From: Cereibacter sphaeroides
Lineage (GTDB): Bacteria > Pseudomonadota > Alphaproteobacteria > Rhodobacterales > Rhodobacteraceae
Assembly (NCBI GenBank): GCA_003243455.1
Contig: QFQS01000005.1
Coordinates: 1-64,000 of the forward strand
Length of the DNA stretch: 64,000 nt
Direction: 5' to 3'
The notes under the pieces were generated by a model. That model saw only the letters and a program-made list of their open reading frames with translations. It ran no database searches and was not told the DNA's origin. How positions within the stretch are numbered: the first letter of the stretch is position 1; every line of letters begins with the position of its first letter. A program made the translations under genes and the position numbers. Below, one piece after another: positions 33,899-42,859 of the stretch.

Positions 33899-34891
33899 AT
33901 GACCCTTTCCACACGCCCATTTGGCCGCACAGGCCGCAACGTGACCGCCATCGGCTTTGGCGCCTGGGCCATCGGCGGCTCCTGGGGTGATGTCTCGGAA
34001 GCTGACGCCAAGGCGACGCTGAACGCGGCCCTCGACTCGGGCGTGACCTTCCTCGACACGGCCGACGTCTATGGCGACGGCCGGTCCGAGCGGCTGATCG
34101 CCGAAGTTCTGGCCGGGCGTGGCGGCGAGCGTCCCTTCGTTGCGACCAAGGCCGGACGGCGGCTTAGCCCGCACGTTGCCGCAGGCTATACCCCGGCCAA
34201 TATCGAGGCATTCATCGACCGCAGCCTGAAGAACCTGCGCACCGACGCGCTGGATCTTTTGCAACTCCACTGCCCCCCGACCGAGGTTTTCTACACTCCC
34301 GATCTTTTTGGCGCGCTGGACGGTTTGGTGACAAAAGGCAAGCTCAAGGCCTACGGTGTCTCGGTGGAAAAGGTGGAAGAGGCTCTGAAGGCGATCGAAT
34401 ATCCGAACGTCGCCTCGGTCCAGATCATCTACAACATATTCCGCCAGCGTCCCGAACGGCTTTTCTTCCCCGAGGCGAAGCGGCGCGGCGTGGCGGTCAT
34501 CGCCCGCGTGCCGCTGGCATCGGGACTTCTGACCGGCAAGATGACGGCGCAAAGCACCTTTGCCGCCGATGACCACCGCAGCTTCAACCGCCATGGTGAG
34601 GCCTTCGACATGGGTGAGACCTTTTCGGGCGTGCCCTATGACGTGGCGCTTGAAGCGGTCAAGGCCATCCGCCCGCTGGTGCCCCAAGGGGCTACCATGG
34701 CCGCTTTCGCGCTGCGCTGGATTCTGATGAACGACGCAATCTCGGTCGTCATTCCCGGCGCGCGCCGCCCGGATCAGGCTATTGCCAACGTCGCCGCCGA
34801 TGCTGTGCCGCCGCTGACGGCAGACACCATGGCGGCGCTGCGCGAGATATACGACAGCCGCATCGCACCCTACGTCCACCAGCGCTGGTAA
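33899..34891 (+). CDS. Aldo/keto reductase
   Basis: 330 residues from the ATG at 33899. NADPH-dependent (beta/alpha)8 oxidoreductase with the catalytic tetrad Asp53 and Tyr58 (LDTADVYGDG), Lys84 (VATKAG) and His124 (LLQLHCPP), and the C-terminal cofactor motif VVIPGARRPDQ. It resembles general stress or sugar-aldehyde reductases; substrate not predictable. Confidence 0.92.
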   Translation: MTLSTRPFGRTGRNVTAIGFGAWAIGGSWGDVSEADAKATLNAALDSGVTFLDTADVYGDGRSERLIAEVLAGRGGERPFVATKAGRRLSPHVAAGYTPANIEAFIDRSLKNLRTDALDLLQLHCPPTEVFYTPDLFGALDGLVTKGKLKAYGVSVEKVEEALKAIEYPNVASVQIIYNIFRQRPERLFFPEAKRRGVAVIARVPLASGLLTGKMTAQSTFAADDHRSFNRHGEAFDMGETFSGVPYDVALEAVKAIRPLVPQGATMAAFALRWILMNDAISVVIPGARRPDQAIANVAADAVPPLTADTMAALREIYDSRIAPYVHQRW

Positions 34892-34973
34892 ACAAAGCAC
34901 ACCGAATTCTGTTGAAAAGAAATGCCCAAGTGTTCAGATGCACGCAATAAGGGTCGCAGGGGCGGGCCGATAA

Positions 34974-35411
34974 ATGACTGACGCAACAGGAACACTCAAT
35001 CCGGCCGCGACAGACCACATTCCGTGGTTCGTGGTTTCATCCGGACAGACCGACATCCTGCTGAATGTCGCGATAATCTTCCTGATTGTTGTGATTTTCG
35101 CTTTCAGCACGCTTTACCTCCGCCTGCACGCCCTGCCCGAGCACATTGCTCACAAGGGCAGCAAGTTCCAGTTGCAGATCGTGGGAGTGCTGGCCCTGAT
35201 TGGGCTGTTCACCCATAACAACGCTTTCTGGATCGCGGCCCTGCTGATCGCCATGATCGAGATCCCGGATTTCGGCAGCATCTTTGCTTCTATGGCCCGT
35301 TCGCTGGAACGCATTGCCTCGCCACGGCGGCAAGACCCCGAACCGCCAGAGATTGCCGAGCCTGCGCCGCCACCGGAACCTTCCACACCTCAGACGGCGC
35401 AAGGGGCTTGA
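34974..35411 (+). CDS. Small inner-membrane protein paired with HlyD
   Basis: 145 residues with two predicted membrane helices (about 27-48 and 68-90), LHALPEHIAHKG between them, and a proline-rich, acidic C-terminal tail. Four bases separate it from the HlyD-type gene. The arrangement recalls the E. coli YibI-YibH and YiaW-YiaV pairs, but sequence similarity is faint. Probably an inner-membrane partner of the adaptor. Confidence 0.72.
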   Translation: MTDATGTLNPAATDHIPWFVVSSGQTDILLNVAIIFLIVVIFAFSTLYLRLHALPEHIAHKGSKFQLQIVGVLALIGLFTHNNAFWIAALLIAMIEIPDFGSIFASMARSLERIASPRRQDPEPPEIAEPAPPPEPSTPQTAQGA

Positions 35412-35414
35412 GCC

Positions 35415-36653
35415 ATGCTTGAACTCCTCGTCAGTTCGCTTATCACGATCCTGCCCGATTACCTTTTTCGCCGGTTCGGTCAGGGAAAGCGGCTGGGACG
35501 CGAAATAACGATCTTCTCGATCTGGTATGAGCTGCGCTGGGGCATCACCGCTTGCGTTTTTCTGACCATCTCACTGATAACGGTGATCTTCTTTTACCAC
35601 CCCTCGACCAGCGCCGCGGTAACACTCTATCGCTCGATCCCGATCCTGCCCGAGGCTTCGGGTCGCGTTAACAAGGTCTTTGTCGATCTGAGGGGAGAGG
35701 TAAAGGCGGGCGATCCGATCTTCAGCCTGGACAGTTCGCAACAGCAGGCAACCGTCAGGGTGGCCCAGGCCCGCGTGGCCGAGGCCGAGGCCGCCATTGT
35801 GGTCGCCCGGTCGAACCTTGCCGTTTCCGAAGGACAGATAGAGGAAGCGCAAAGTGCGCTGAAACAGGCGCGGGATGAACTTGAAACCCGCCAGGCGATC
35901 CGCGCGCGCAACACCGACACCATCTCCGCGAGAGAAGTGGAAAAGGCCGAAACCCTCGTTCAAGGTCGCCAGGGCACGCTGAACGTGGCCACCGCCAATC
36001 GCGACACCATCCAGACCCAGATCGAGGTGCAACTGCCTGCCGAAAAGCAAAGTGCGGAAGCCGCACTTGCCCAAGCCGAGGCGGACCTTGCCAAGACCGT
36101 GATCTATGCGGGTGTTGACGGGCGGGTCGAGCAGTTTTCGCTGCGCGTGGGCGATGTGGTCAACCCCTTCATGCGGCCTGCGGGCGTCCTGATACCGGCC
36201 AACGCCGGGACGACCACGATGCAGGCCGGCTTCAACCAGATCGAGGCAGGAGTCATTTATCCCGGTATGATCGGAGAGGCTGCCTGCAACTCTCGTCCTT
36301 TCGAGATCATTTCGCTGGTCGTGACCGACGTTCAGAACGTGATCGCCGCCGGCCAGTTCCGCGCCTCGGATCAACTGGTGGACCTGGCGACGCAAAAACT
36401 GGCCCCTGGCACGCTGACCGTCTATCTGGAACCCCTGTTCAAGGACGAGCTTGACAAGCTGACGCCTGGCAGCAGTTGCACGGCAACTGTCTATACCAAC
36501 AATTACAAACGCTTGGAGTCAGAGGAGCTTTCCTCGCTTCAGCGGATCGGCCTTCACGCGGTGGATACCGTGGGCATGGTGAAAGCCCTGATTTTGCGTA
36601 TTCAGACCGTACTTATGCCGGTTCAGACGCTGGTGTTTTCAACCGAACACTAG
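35415..36653 (+). CDS. HlyD/EmrA-type membrane fusion protein
   Basis: 412 residues. One membrane helix at about 38-62, a lipoyl-like half-motif (GRVNKVFVDLRGEVKAGDPIFSLD), a long coiled coil (about 110-220, rich in Ala/Glu/Gln) and the second lipoyl half plus beta-barrel (VIYAGVDGRVEQFSLRVGDVV). Such adaptors bridge inner-membrane transporters to outer-membrane channels. No ABC, MFS or TolC gene is adjacent, only the small membrane protein upstream. Confidence 0.88.
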   Translation: MLELLVSSLITILPDYLFRRFGQGKRLGREITIFSIWYELRWGITACVFLTISLITVIFFYHPSTSAAVTLYRSIPILPEASGRVNKVFVDLRGEVKAGDPIFSLDSSQQQATVRVAQARVAEAEAAIVVARSNLAVSEGQIEEAQSALKQARDELETRQAIRARNTDTISAREVEKAETLVQGRQGTLNVATANRDTIQTQIEVQLPAEKQSAEAALAQAEADLAKTVIYAGVDGRVEQFSLRVGDVVNPFMRPAGVLIPANAGTTTMQAGFNQIEAGVIYPGMIGEAACNSRPFEIISLVVTDVQNVIAAGQFRASDQLVDLATQKLAPGTLTVYLEPLFKDELDKLTPGSSCTATVYTNNYKRLESEELSSLQRIGLHAVDTVGMVKALILRIQTVLMPVQTLVFSTEH

Positions 36654-36662
36654 GCGGCGGGG

Positions 36663-37382
36663 TCAGCCGCCAAGCAGCGGGTCGGTCGAAGCCCGCACCA
36701 GCTGCGTCAGCTCGGACAGGCTTTCGCGCTGATGCCCCCTGGCGTCGAAGTTCTTCGGCGACAACCAGGTGGTGAAGCATTCCTGCAGCGCCGGCCATTC
36801 CTTGTCGATTGCCGCGAACCATGCGGTATCGCGGTTGCGGCCCTTCACGATGGTCGCCTGCCGAAAGATACCCTCATAGGAAAGGCCCAGCCGCTGCGCC
36901 GCGCGGCGCGAGGGGATGTTCAGCGCGTTGCATTTCCATTCGTAGCGGCGATAGCCCGCCTCGAAGGCCCATTGCATCATCAGGAACATCGTCTCGGTCG
37001 AGATCACGCCGCGCTGAATCTCGGGGGCAAGGCAGATATGGCCAACCTCGATCGTGCCCACCTCGGGCGTGATGCGCAGATAGCTTGCCACGCCACCGCA
37101 ATGGCCGGTTTCAAGATTGCGAATGGCGTAGAACACCGGATCACTGCCGGTTGCCGCATCCTTCGCCCAGCGATGGTAGGCTGCAGCAGAGGTAAAAGGA
37201 CCGTAGGGCATATAGTCCCACAGGCTGTCATCCACGCTCATCGCGCGGTGCAGGTCGGCTGCATGACGGTCGGCATCCAGCCGTTCCAGCCGGACATATC
37301 GCCCTTCCAGCACCGGCGCATCGGGGCGCGGCGGCGGCACAAAATCCGGCACCTCGAAGCCCAGGGATTTATCGTCGCGCAT
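36663..37382 (-). CDS. GNAT-family N-acetyltransferase (RimJ/RimL type)
   Basis: 239 residues from the ATG at 37382 (AAAGGAAGC upstream). Acetyltransf_3-type fold: RYVRLERLDADRHAADL at the start, the acetyl-CoA region GHICLAPEIQRGVISTETM and RYEWKCNALNIPSRRAAQRLG, a common GNAT signature. Acceptor unknown; could be a ribosomal protein or small amine. Confidence 0.88.
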   Translation of the reverse strand: MRDDKSLGFEVPDFVPPPRPDAPVLEGRYVRLERLDADRHAADLHRAMSVDDSLWDYMPYGPFTSAAAYHRWAKDAATGSDPVFYAIRNLETGHCGGVASYLRITPEVGTIEVGHICLAPEIQRGVISTETMFLMMQWAFEAGYRRYEWKCNALNIPSRRAAQRLGLSYEGIFRQATIVKGRNRDTAWFAAIDKEWPALQECFTTWLSPKNFDARGHQRESLSELTQLVRASTDPLLGG

Positions 37383-37571
37383 CTGCTTCCTTTCGGTTTC
37401 ATCTTGCCCGGGCCGCGCCGGGGCGGGGCTGTCTGCCCCCTCCCCGGCCCCCACCCCCGAGGATATTTGAGAACGGGAGATGGGGCAGAGGCAGGCTTTG
37501 GCAAACATTCGGCTTTTTGCGAGTTATGCCGCTGGGTGGCGGCGCTTCAAGCGGGAAAAGATCGCTTGCCG

Positions 37572-38732
37572 CTAAAGCAGCAGGCCCGGATCGTCCCCCA
37601 TGTCCAGCCCCTGGAAGACGCTGCCCTCCAGCAGGCCGCGATCCAGCCCGTAAAGCCCGCGCATCGCCCAGGCGGCATAGGAGCGCACGTCCGCAGTGGG
37701 CATCAGGTCGCGCCCCTCATAAAGCTCCGTCTCGCCAATCCCCGGCCATCGTCCCATCACGCGCCCGCCGCGCACCGCACCACCCGCAATAAGCATCACG
37801 CCGCCCGTGCCGTGATCGGTGCCGCCGGTTCCATTCTCGCGCACGGTCCGACCGAATTCCGTCATGGCAAGCACGGTCGTCTGGCCCCAGACCGGCCCAA
37901 GCTGGGTCTTGAGCCGCAGGATCGAAGCAGCAAGCAGATCGAGCGCCTTCGGCAAGGCGCGGCCCTGTGCGCGATGCGTGTCCCAGCCCGTCTGGGAAAA
38001 CGCGGCGATGCGGGTTTCGCCGCGCAGTCGCCCGGCAGCGAAGTCGATCAGATGTTCGACATCCGCGCGCGGGCCGCCGCCCGATGCAGCGGCGCCAGTC
38101 TCGGCGGCAAGGGTGATCGCCTCGGCACCAGCATCGCGAAACAGCGGATCGTCGTGATAAATCCGGTCCAGCAGCAGCCGGTTCTGTTCGGACAATTGCA
38201 GCGCCACGTCGGGCGACCAGCTGCGCACATCGGCAGCACCCTCCAGCACCGGCAAAGCCTCGCGCCCGATGGCATAGGCGGTCTCGGCCTGCACACCCGG
38301 CATCGCCTGGATCATGCGATTCAGCCATCCGTCGCGCACGGCGGGCACGGGCACGTCCAGCCCGGTTCCCGCCTCCAGCACATCCTGCCCGTCGAAATGG
38401 CTTCTTTTGTCCCGGTAAGGTGTCGAGACGGCATGGGCAAAGCCCAACTCGCCCGCTGCCCACAGCGGCATCAGCGGCCCGAGCGCCGGATGCAGCCCGA
38501 ACTGACCGCCAAGCCCCAGCGTGCCCTCGCTCAGCGTCGGACGCAGGGCGGCAAAGCCGGAATCGCCCACCGGACGCACCACATCCAACCCGTCCATCGC
38601 GCCGCGAAGGATGATGACCACCAACCGCGCCTCACCAGGCACGGCCGCCATGGTCAGCGTGGTGGTCAGCGGATGGGCGGCAAGGGAACAGCCAAAGGCC
38701 GTCGCGCCCTTCAGGAAAATGCGTCGGTCCAT
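37572..38732 (-). CDS. DUF1501 Tat-exported protein
   Basis: 386 residues starting MDRRIFLKGATAFG, a Tat motif and hydrophobic stretch. The mature protein is a DUF1501 (sulfatase-fold-like) protein: LVVIILRGAMDGLD, GWDTH and MTEFGRTVRENGTGGTDHGTGG. It starts 4 bases after the DUF1800 stop. The pair is widespread and exported, with unknown function. Confidence 0.9.
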   Translation of the reverse strand: MDRRIFLKGATAFGCSLAAHPLTTTLTMAAVPGEARLVVIILRGAMDGLDVVRPVGDSGFAALRPTLSEGTLGLGGQFGLHPALGPLMPLWAAGELGFAHAVSTPYRDKRSHFDGQDVLEAGTGLDVPVPAVRDGWLNRMIQAMPGVQAETAYAIGREALPVLEGAADVRSWSPDVALQLSEQNRLLLDRIYHDDPLFRDAGAEAITLAAETGAAASGGGPRADVEHLIDFAAGRLRGETRIAAFSQTGWDTHRAQGRALPKALDLLAASILRLKTQLGPVWGQTTVLAMTEFGRTVRENGTGGTDHGTGGVMLIAGGAVRGGRVMGRWPGIGETELYEGRDLMPTADVRSYAAWAMRGLYGLDRGLLEGSVFQGLDMGDDPGLLL

Positions 38733-38736
38733 CGCC

Positions 38737-40125
38737 CTACCTTCGGTTGAACGCGGGCGAGGCCAGGACAAGCCCGACACCTTCAGCCCGGTTTTCCGCC
38801 GCGCCGGCGGCCCAGATCAGATCCTTGTTCGCCGCATCGTCCAGCGCCCACATCACGAAATCACGCGGATCAGGCAGGTTCGGCGCAAGGCGCGACGGTG
38901 CATCCATCGCCCAACCGATCCGCGCAGCCAACCCCTGCGGGGTGATCCAGTCGGCGGCGAGTTCCGGCCAGCCATCAGGTCCGCCCGGAGCCTGCCACGG
39001 CTGGCCCATCGGCGTCATCGGCTGCAACAACAGCCGCCGCATCGCGCGGTCTTCCAGCCCCATGACCTGCGCACCGCCAATGCCCAGCGCGCGCAGGGAG
39101 GCCACGACGAACTCGACGGGTGGGCGCACCTTTGGCCCAGTCGGCTGCCATGCGGTGGGATGGGCCAGAAGCGCGGCATAAACCATCATCAGTTGCCCGC
39201 CGCTGTCCATCCAGGCTGTCTCAAGCGCCTCGACCAGCGATGCGTCAGGTTCATCCGAAACGAAATGCACGGCAAGCTTCTTCGCCATATGCCGCGCCGT
39301 CTCTGGCCGCACCGTCAGATCGGCGAGCACCGCTTTGATAGGCACCATGCCGTCCTGCGGCACCTCGGGATAGCTTTCGCCCAGCACCTGCTCCGCCCCC
39401 GGCTCGGCGCGCTGGCGCAGAAAGCGAAAACCCCTGCCCGGCTGCACGGCCATCCCGGTCAGCAGCTCGGCCAGTTGCCGAACGTCGTCCTGCGTGTAGC
39501 CCGCGCCGACGCCCAGCGTGTGCAACTCCATCATCTCACGCGCGAGGTTCTCGTTCAGGCCCTTGCCCTTGCGCTTTCCGACAACCGAGTTCGGGCCTAC
39601 CGACACGACCTGATCCAGGTAGATCAGCATCGCAGGATGCGTTTCCACGGCTGTCAGCAGATCGGCAAAACTGCCCGCAAGGTTTGGCCTGATCGCATCG
39701 GCCATCAGCGCCAGCGGCAGTTCGCGCATCGAGGGCGTCTTTACGGAAACCGTGAAATGATCCGCCCAGAACAGCGCCAGCCGTTCACGGAACCCGTCGG
39801 GCGCATCAAGCGCGCGGGCAATAATGGCACGCGCACCGTCGAGCCAGCCATCGTTCAGCGCCTGCCCCGCCGCCTTGTAAGCCTGTTCTATTGCTTCAGG
39901 TGCCCCGCCAGCCGAGGCGCGACGGGCGCGCCGCCGATCCCGCGCGGCATCGTCGAAGGCATCGAGACGAAGCAAAACCTCAGCCGTCGAAGCGGTCGGG
40001 TATTGTTCGGCGGTGAGGTCCGGCCCGGCAAGCGCGGCCAGCATCGCTTCCGGGACTACCGCCGCCCCAGCGGGCAGAGGCAGGCCGAACCCAAACCGCA
40101 AGGCTGCTACCGTTTCCCGCTTCAT
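38737..40125 (-). CDS. DUF1800 family protein
   Basis: 462 residues with the DUF1800 pattern: RFGFGLP near the N-terminus, LFWADHFTVSVKTPSM, NENLAREMMELHTLGVGAGYTQDDV and KLAVHFVSDEP. It is the first gene of the DUF1800-DUF1501 operon. No clear signal peptide is seen, although the partner is Tat-exported. Role unknown. Confidence 0.9.
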   Translation of the reverse strand: MKRETVAALRFGFGLPLPAGAAVVPEAMLAALAGPDLTAEQYPTASTAEVLLRLDAFDDAARDRRRARRASAGGAPEAIEQAYKAAGQALNDGWLDGARAIIARALDAPDGFRERLALFWADHFTVSVKTPSMRELPLALMADAIRPNLAGSFADLLTAVETHPAMLIYLDQVVSVGPNSVVGKRKGKGLNENLAREMMELHTLGVGAGYTQDDVRQLAELLTGMAVQPGRGFRFLRQRAEPGAEQVLGESYPEVPQDGMVPIKAVLADLTVRPETARHMAKKLAVHFVSDEPDASLVEALETAWMDSGGQLMMVYAALLAHPTAWQPTGPKVRPPVEFVVASLRALGIGGAQVMGLEDRAMRRLLLQPMTPMGQPWQAPGGPDGWPELAADWITPQGLAARIGWAMDAPSRLAPNLPDPRDFVMWALDDAANKDLIWAAGAAENRAEGVGLVLASPAFNRR

Positions 40126-40196
40126 CCCCGCCCCTATGCTTTCCCCGAATATAGGGAAGCATACGCGCGATCACAGGGTTTCCGGCGCGCAGGTTT

Positions 40197-40700
40197 TCAG
40201 AAGCGGAAGCCGTGCGGATAATCGTGCTGGTCGTCGAAATCATGCTTGCCGATGTCGATGCCCTGGCTGCGCATGATCGCGAAGGCCATCGAGGTGTGGA
40301 ACAGGAAGTTCGGCATGCCGAACAGGTGCAGGAAGGTCGCCCCGTCCTGCTCCAGTTCCGCAAACCCCGCCCGGTGCCGGATGCGCCGCGCTTCGGCCCC
40401 CTCGAACTCAGCCGGATCAAGCGCCCGCAGCGCCTCGCGCGCCGCCGCCAGCCGCAGCGTCAGCCCTTCGGCATCCGGCGCAGGTTCGGCCCCCGTGGGC
40501 ACCGCACGCCCCGCCAGCGGATAGGCCACGCGCAGGGTCATTCCCGCCGCCGTGGCCATCTGCTGGCCGGTCGTGAACATGTCCGGCGCGATCCGCGCCT
40601 GCAGCACCGTCTCACGCCCCTTGAGCTTGCCCAGAAGCCCCCCGATCCGGTCGAGGTAGTGCAGGAAGACGGGAACCGAAGCCGTGTAAAGCGGCGGCAT
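40197..40700 (-). CDS. DUF1993 family protein
   Basis: 167 residues from the ATG at 40700, which has AAGGAGG four bases upstream; a GTG at 40703 is too close to it. Family markers: YTASVPVFLHYLDRIGGLLGK, APDMFTTGQQM and the C-terminal PNFLFHTSMAFAIMRSQGIDIGKHDF. DinB-like four-helix fold, function unknown. Coupled to aspS: its start overlaps the aspS stop. Confidence 0.88.
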   Translation of the reverse strand: MPPLYTASVPVFLHYLDRIGGLLGKLKGRETVLQARIAPDMFTTGQQMATAAGMTLRVAYPLAGRAVPTGAEPAPDAEGLTLRLAAAREALRALDPAEFEGAEARRIRHRAGFAELEQDGATFLHLFGMPNFLFHTSMAFAIMRSQGIDIGKHDFDDQHDYPHGFRF

Positions 40701-42676
40701 CACGCCTCCTTCGGCACGACCCGCAGCCGCAACTCGCGAAGCTGCTCGTTCAGCGGCTCGGACGGTGCGCCCATCAGCAGGTCTTCGGCGCGCTGATTCA
40801 TCGGGAACATGATGACCTCGCGGATGTTCATCTCATCCGCCAGCAGCATCACCGCCCGGTCGATGCCCATGGCGCAGCCGCCGTGCGGGGGCGCGCCATA
40901 TTTGAACGCCTTGACCATGCCGCCGAACCGCTTGTCTACCTCGGAGTTCGGATATCCGGCCAGCTCAAAGGCCCTATACATGATCTCGGGCTTGTGGTTG
41001 CGGATGCCGCCACTGATCAACTCATAGCCGTTGCAGGCCAGGTCATACTGATAGGCATAAACGGCAAGCGGATCACCCGACAACGCCTCAAGACCGCCCT
41101 GCGGCATCGAGAAGGGGTTGTGGCTGAAGTCGATCTTGCCCTCGTCGGTCTTCTCATACATCGGAAAATCGACAATCCAGGCGAAGCGGAAGGTGTCCGT
41201 CTCGGCCAAACCAAGCTCGCGCCCGATCTCGTTCCGTGCACGGCCAGCAACGGCCTCGAAGGTATCGGGCTTGCCGCCAAGGAAGAAGGCGGCATCACCC
41301 TCGCCCAGTCCAAGTTGCAACCGGATGGCCTCGGTCCGTTCCAGGCCGATATTCTTGGCCAGCGGGCCCGCCGCCTCCATGTCTCCGAGATACAAATCAA
41401 CCAGCTTGCGTGCTCTGATCTTGTCGAGCGCGTCACCCTTCACGAGAGGGATGAGCTGAGCTTCAAAGTTCGTGAATTCCGGTGATACAGCGTTGAACTC
41501 GCTGAAATCGGTGTCGCCGTTCTCAATCTTCTCCAAGACTCTGTTATAGGCGGGTGAAGGCTCGCGTTTCCGCCAGAAGATATAGCCCATGCCTGGCAAC
41601 CCCTGCTGTTGCGCAAAGGCATTCATCCGGTCGCAGAACTTGCGGCCCACCGACTCGCCCGACGGACCTTTCGGCGCGGGGATGGCGCGAACCTCGGTGC
41701 CCTCATTCTCCAGCAATTTCGCGAATATCGCGAAGCCTGAGCCGCGGAAATGCTCGCTCACCACCTGCATCCTGATCGGGTTGCGCAGGTCGGGCTTGTC
41801 GGAGCCATACCACAGCAGCGAGTCGCGATAAGCGATGCGCGGCCAGTCGGGATGAACAGTCCGCTTCTTACCACCCCAATCGCTAAAGTCTTCGAACAGG
41901 CCCTGAATGACGGGCTGGACGGCACCGAACACATCCTCCTGCTCGACAAAGCTCATCTCGACGTCCAGCTGGTAGAAGTCGGTGGGGCTGCGGTCGGCGC
42001 GCGGGTCTTCGTCGCGGAAGCAGGGCGCAATCTGGAAATAGCGGTCGAAGCCCGCCACCATGATCAACTGCTTGAACTGCTGCGGTGCCTGCGGCAGGGC
42101 ATAGAACTTGCCGGGGTGAAGACGCGACGGCACCAGAAAGTCGCGCGCCCCTTCGGGCGAGGATGCGGTGATGATCGGCGTCTGGAATTCGTTGAACCCC
42201 TGATCCCACATCCGGTTGCGCAAGGACCGCACGACATTGGACCGCAACATCATGTTCTGATGCAGCTTTTCGCGACGCAGGTCGAGGAAGCGGTAGGTCA
42301 GCCGCGTCTCTTCGGGATAATCCAGATCGCCGAACACCGGCATCGGCAGATCCTCGGCCGGCCCCAGAACCGTCACATCGGTCGCATAGACCTCAATCTC
42401 TCCGGTCGAAAGCTTTGGGTTCACCAGCGACGCATCGCGCGCCTTCACCCGCCCGTCGATCCGCACCACCCATTCGGCGCGCAGCTTTTCGATGCCCGCA
42501 AAGGCCGGGCTGTCGCTGTCGGCCAGCACCTGCGTGATGCCGTAATGGTCGCGCAGGTCAACGAACAGCACGCCGCCATGGTCGCGCACCCTGTGCACCC
42601 AGCCCGAAAGCCGCACGGTTTCGCCCACCTGGGCCTTGGTCAGTTGTGCGCAGGTATGGCTGCGATAGGCGTGCAT
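40700..42676 (-). CDS. aspS: Aspartyl-tRNA synthetase
   Basis: 658 residues from the ATG at 42676, longer than the roughly 590 of E. coli. N-terminal OB-fold anticodon domain (LSGWVHRVRDHGGVLFVDLRD), class II motif 2 CFRDEDPRADRSPTDFYQLD, a GAD insertion domain and motif 3 GIDRAVMLLADEMNIREVI. The RSP(T) in motif 2 is the form common in alphaproteobacteria, where AspRS is often able to charge both tRNA-Asp and tRNA-Asn. The enzyme type here is therefore uncertain. Confidence 0.96.
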   Translation of the reverse strand: MHAYRSHTCAQLTKAQVGETVRLSGWVHRVRDHGGVLFVDLRDHYGITQVLADSDSPAFAGIEKLRAEWVVRIDGRVKARDASLVNPKLSTGEIEVYATDVTVLGPAEDLPMPVFGDLDYPEETRLTYRFLDLRREKLHQNMMLRSNVVRSLRNRMWDQGFNEFQTPIITASSPEGARDFLVPSRLHPGKFYALPQAPQQFKQLIMVAGFDRYFQIAPCFRDEDPRADRSPTDFYQLDVEMSFVEQEDVFGAVQPVIQGLFEDFSDWGGKKRTVHPDWPRIAYRDSLLWYGSDKPDLRNPIRMQVVSEHFRGSGFAIFAKLLENEGTEVRAIPAPKGPSGESVGRKFCDRMNAFAQQQGLPGMGYIFWRKREPSPAYNRVLEKIENGDTDFSEFNAVSPEFTNFEAQLIPLVKGDALDKIRARKLVDLYLGDMEAAGPLAKNIGLERTEAIRLQLGLGEGDAAFFLGGKPDTFEAVAGRARNEIGRELGLAETDTFRFAWIVDFPMYEKTDEGKIDFSHNPFSMPQGGLEALSGDPLAVYAYQYDLACNGYELISGGIRNHKPEIMYRAFELAGYPNSEVDKRFGGMVKAFKYGAPPHGGCAMGIDRAVMLLADEMNIREVIMFPMNQRAEDLLMGAPSEPLNEQLRELRLRVVPKEA

Positions 42677-42859
42677 GGTCGTCCCCTGGTTCCGGGCGTG
42701 TCGGTCCGCGCCGATCAAGCGCGTGGAACAAGGGAAGTCAAGCGACGTTGGTATGCCGTTGCTATCCGCCGGGTGCCCGAAAACTCTGCAACTGGACTGG
42801 ACAGTTCACAAAGCCGTGTTAAGAATTTCCGCAAAACTACAAGAAACGGTCATCAAGAG

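Noticed and set aside
36732..38750. 672-codon open frame on the plus strand
   Set aside because: It lies opposite the GNAT and DUF1501 genes, has no recognisable domain, and its Arg/His/Gln-rich composition is that of an antisense shadow in GC-rich DNA.
38521..40221. 566-codon open frame on the plus strand
   Set aside because: Antisense to DUF1800, with shadow-like composition and no motif.
41750..42859. Long N-terminal extension of the cfa frame
   Set aside because: It is antisense to aspS. The real CFA synthase begins MWEKLLDRLA at 42860.
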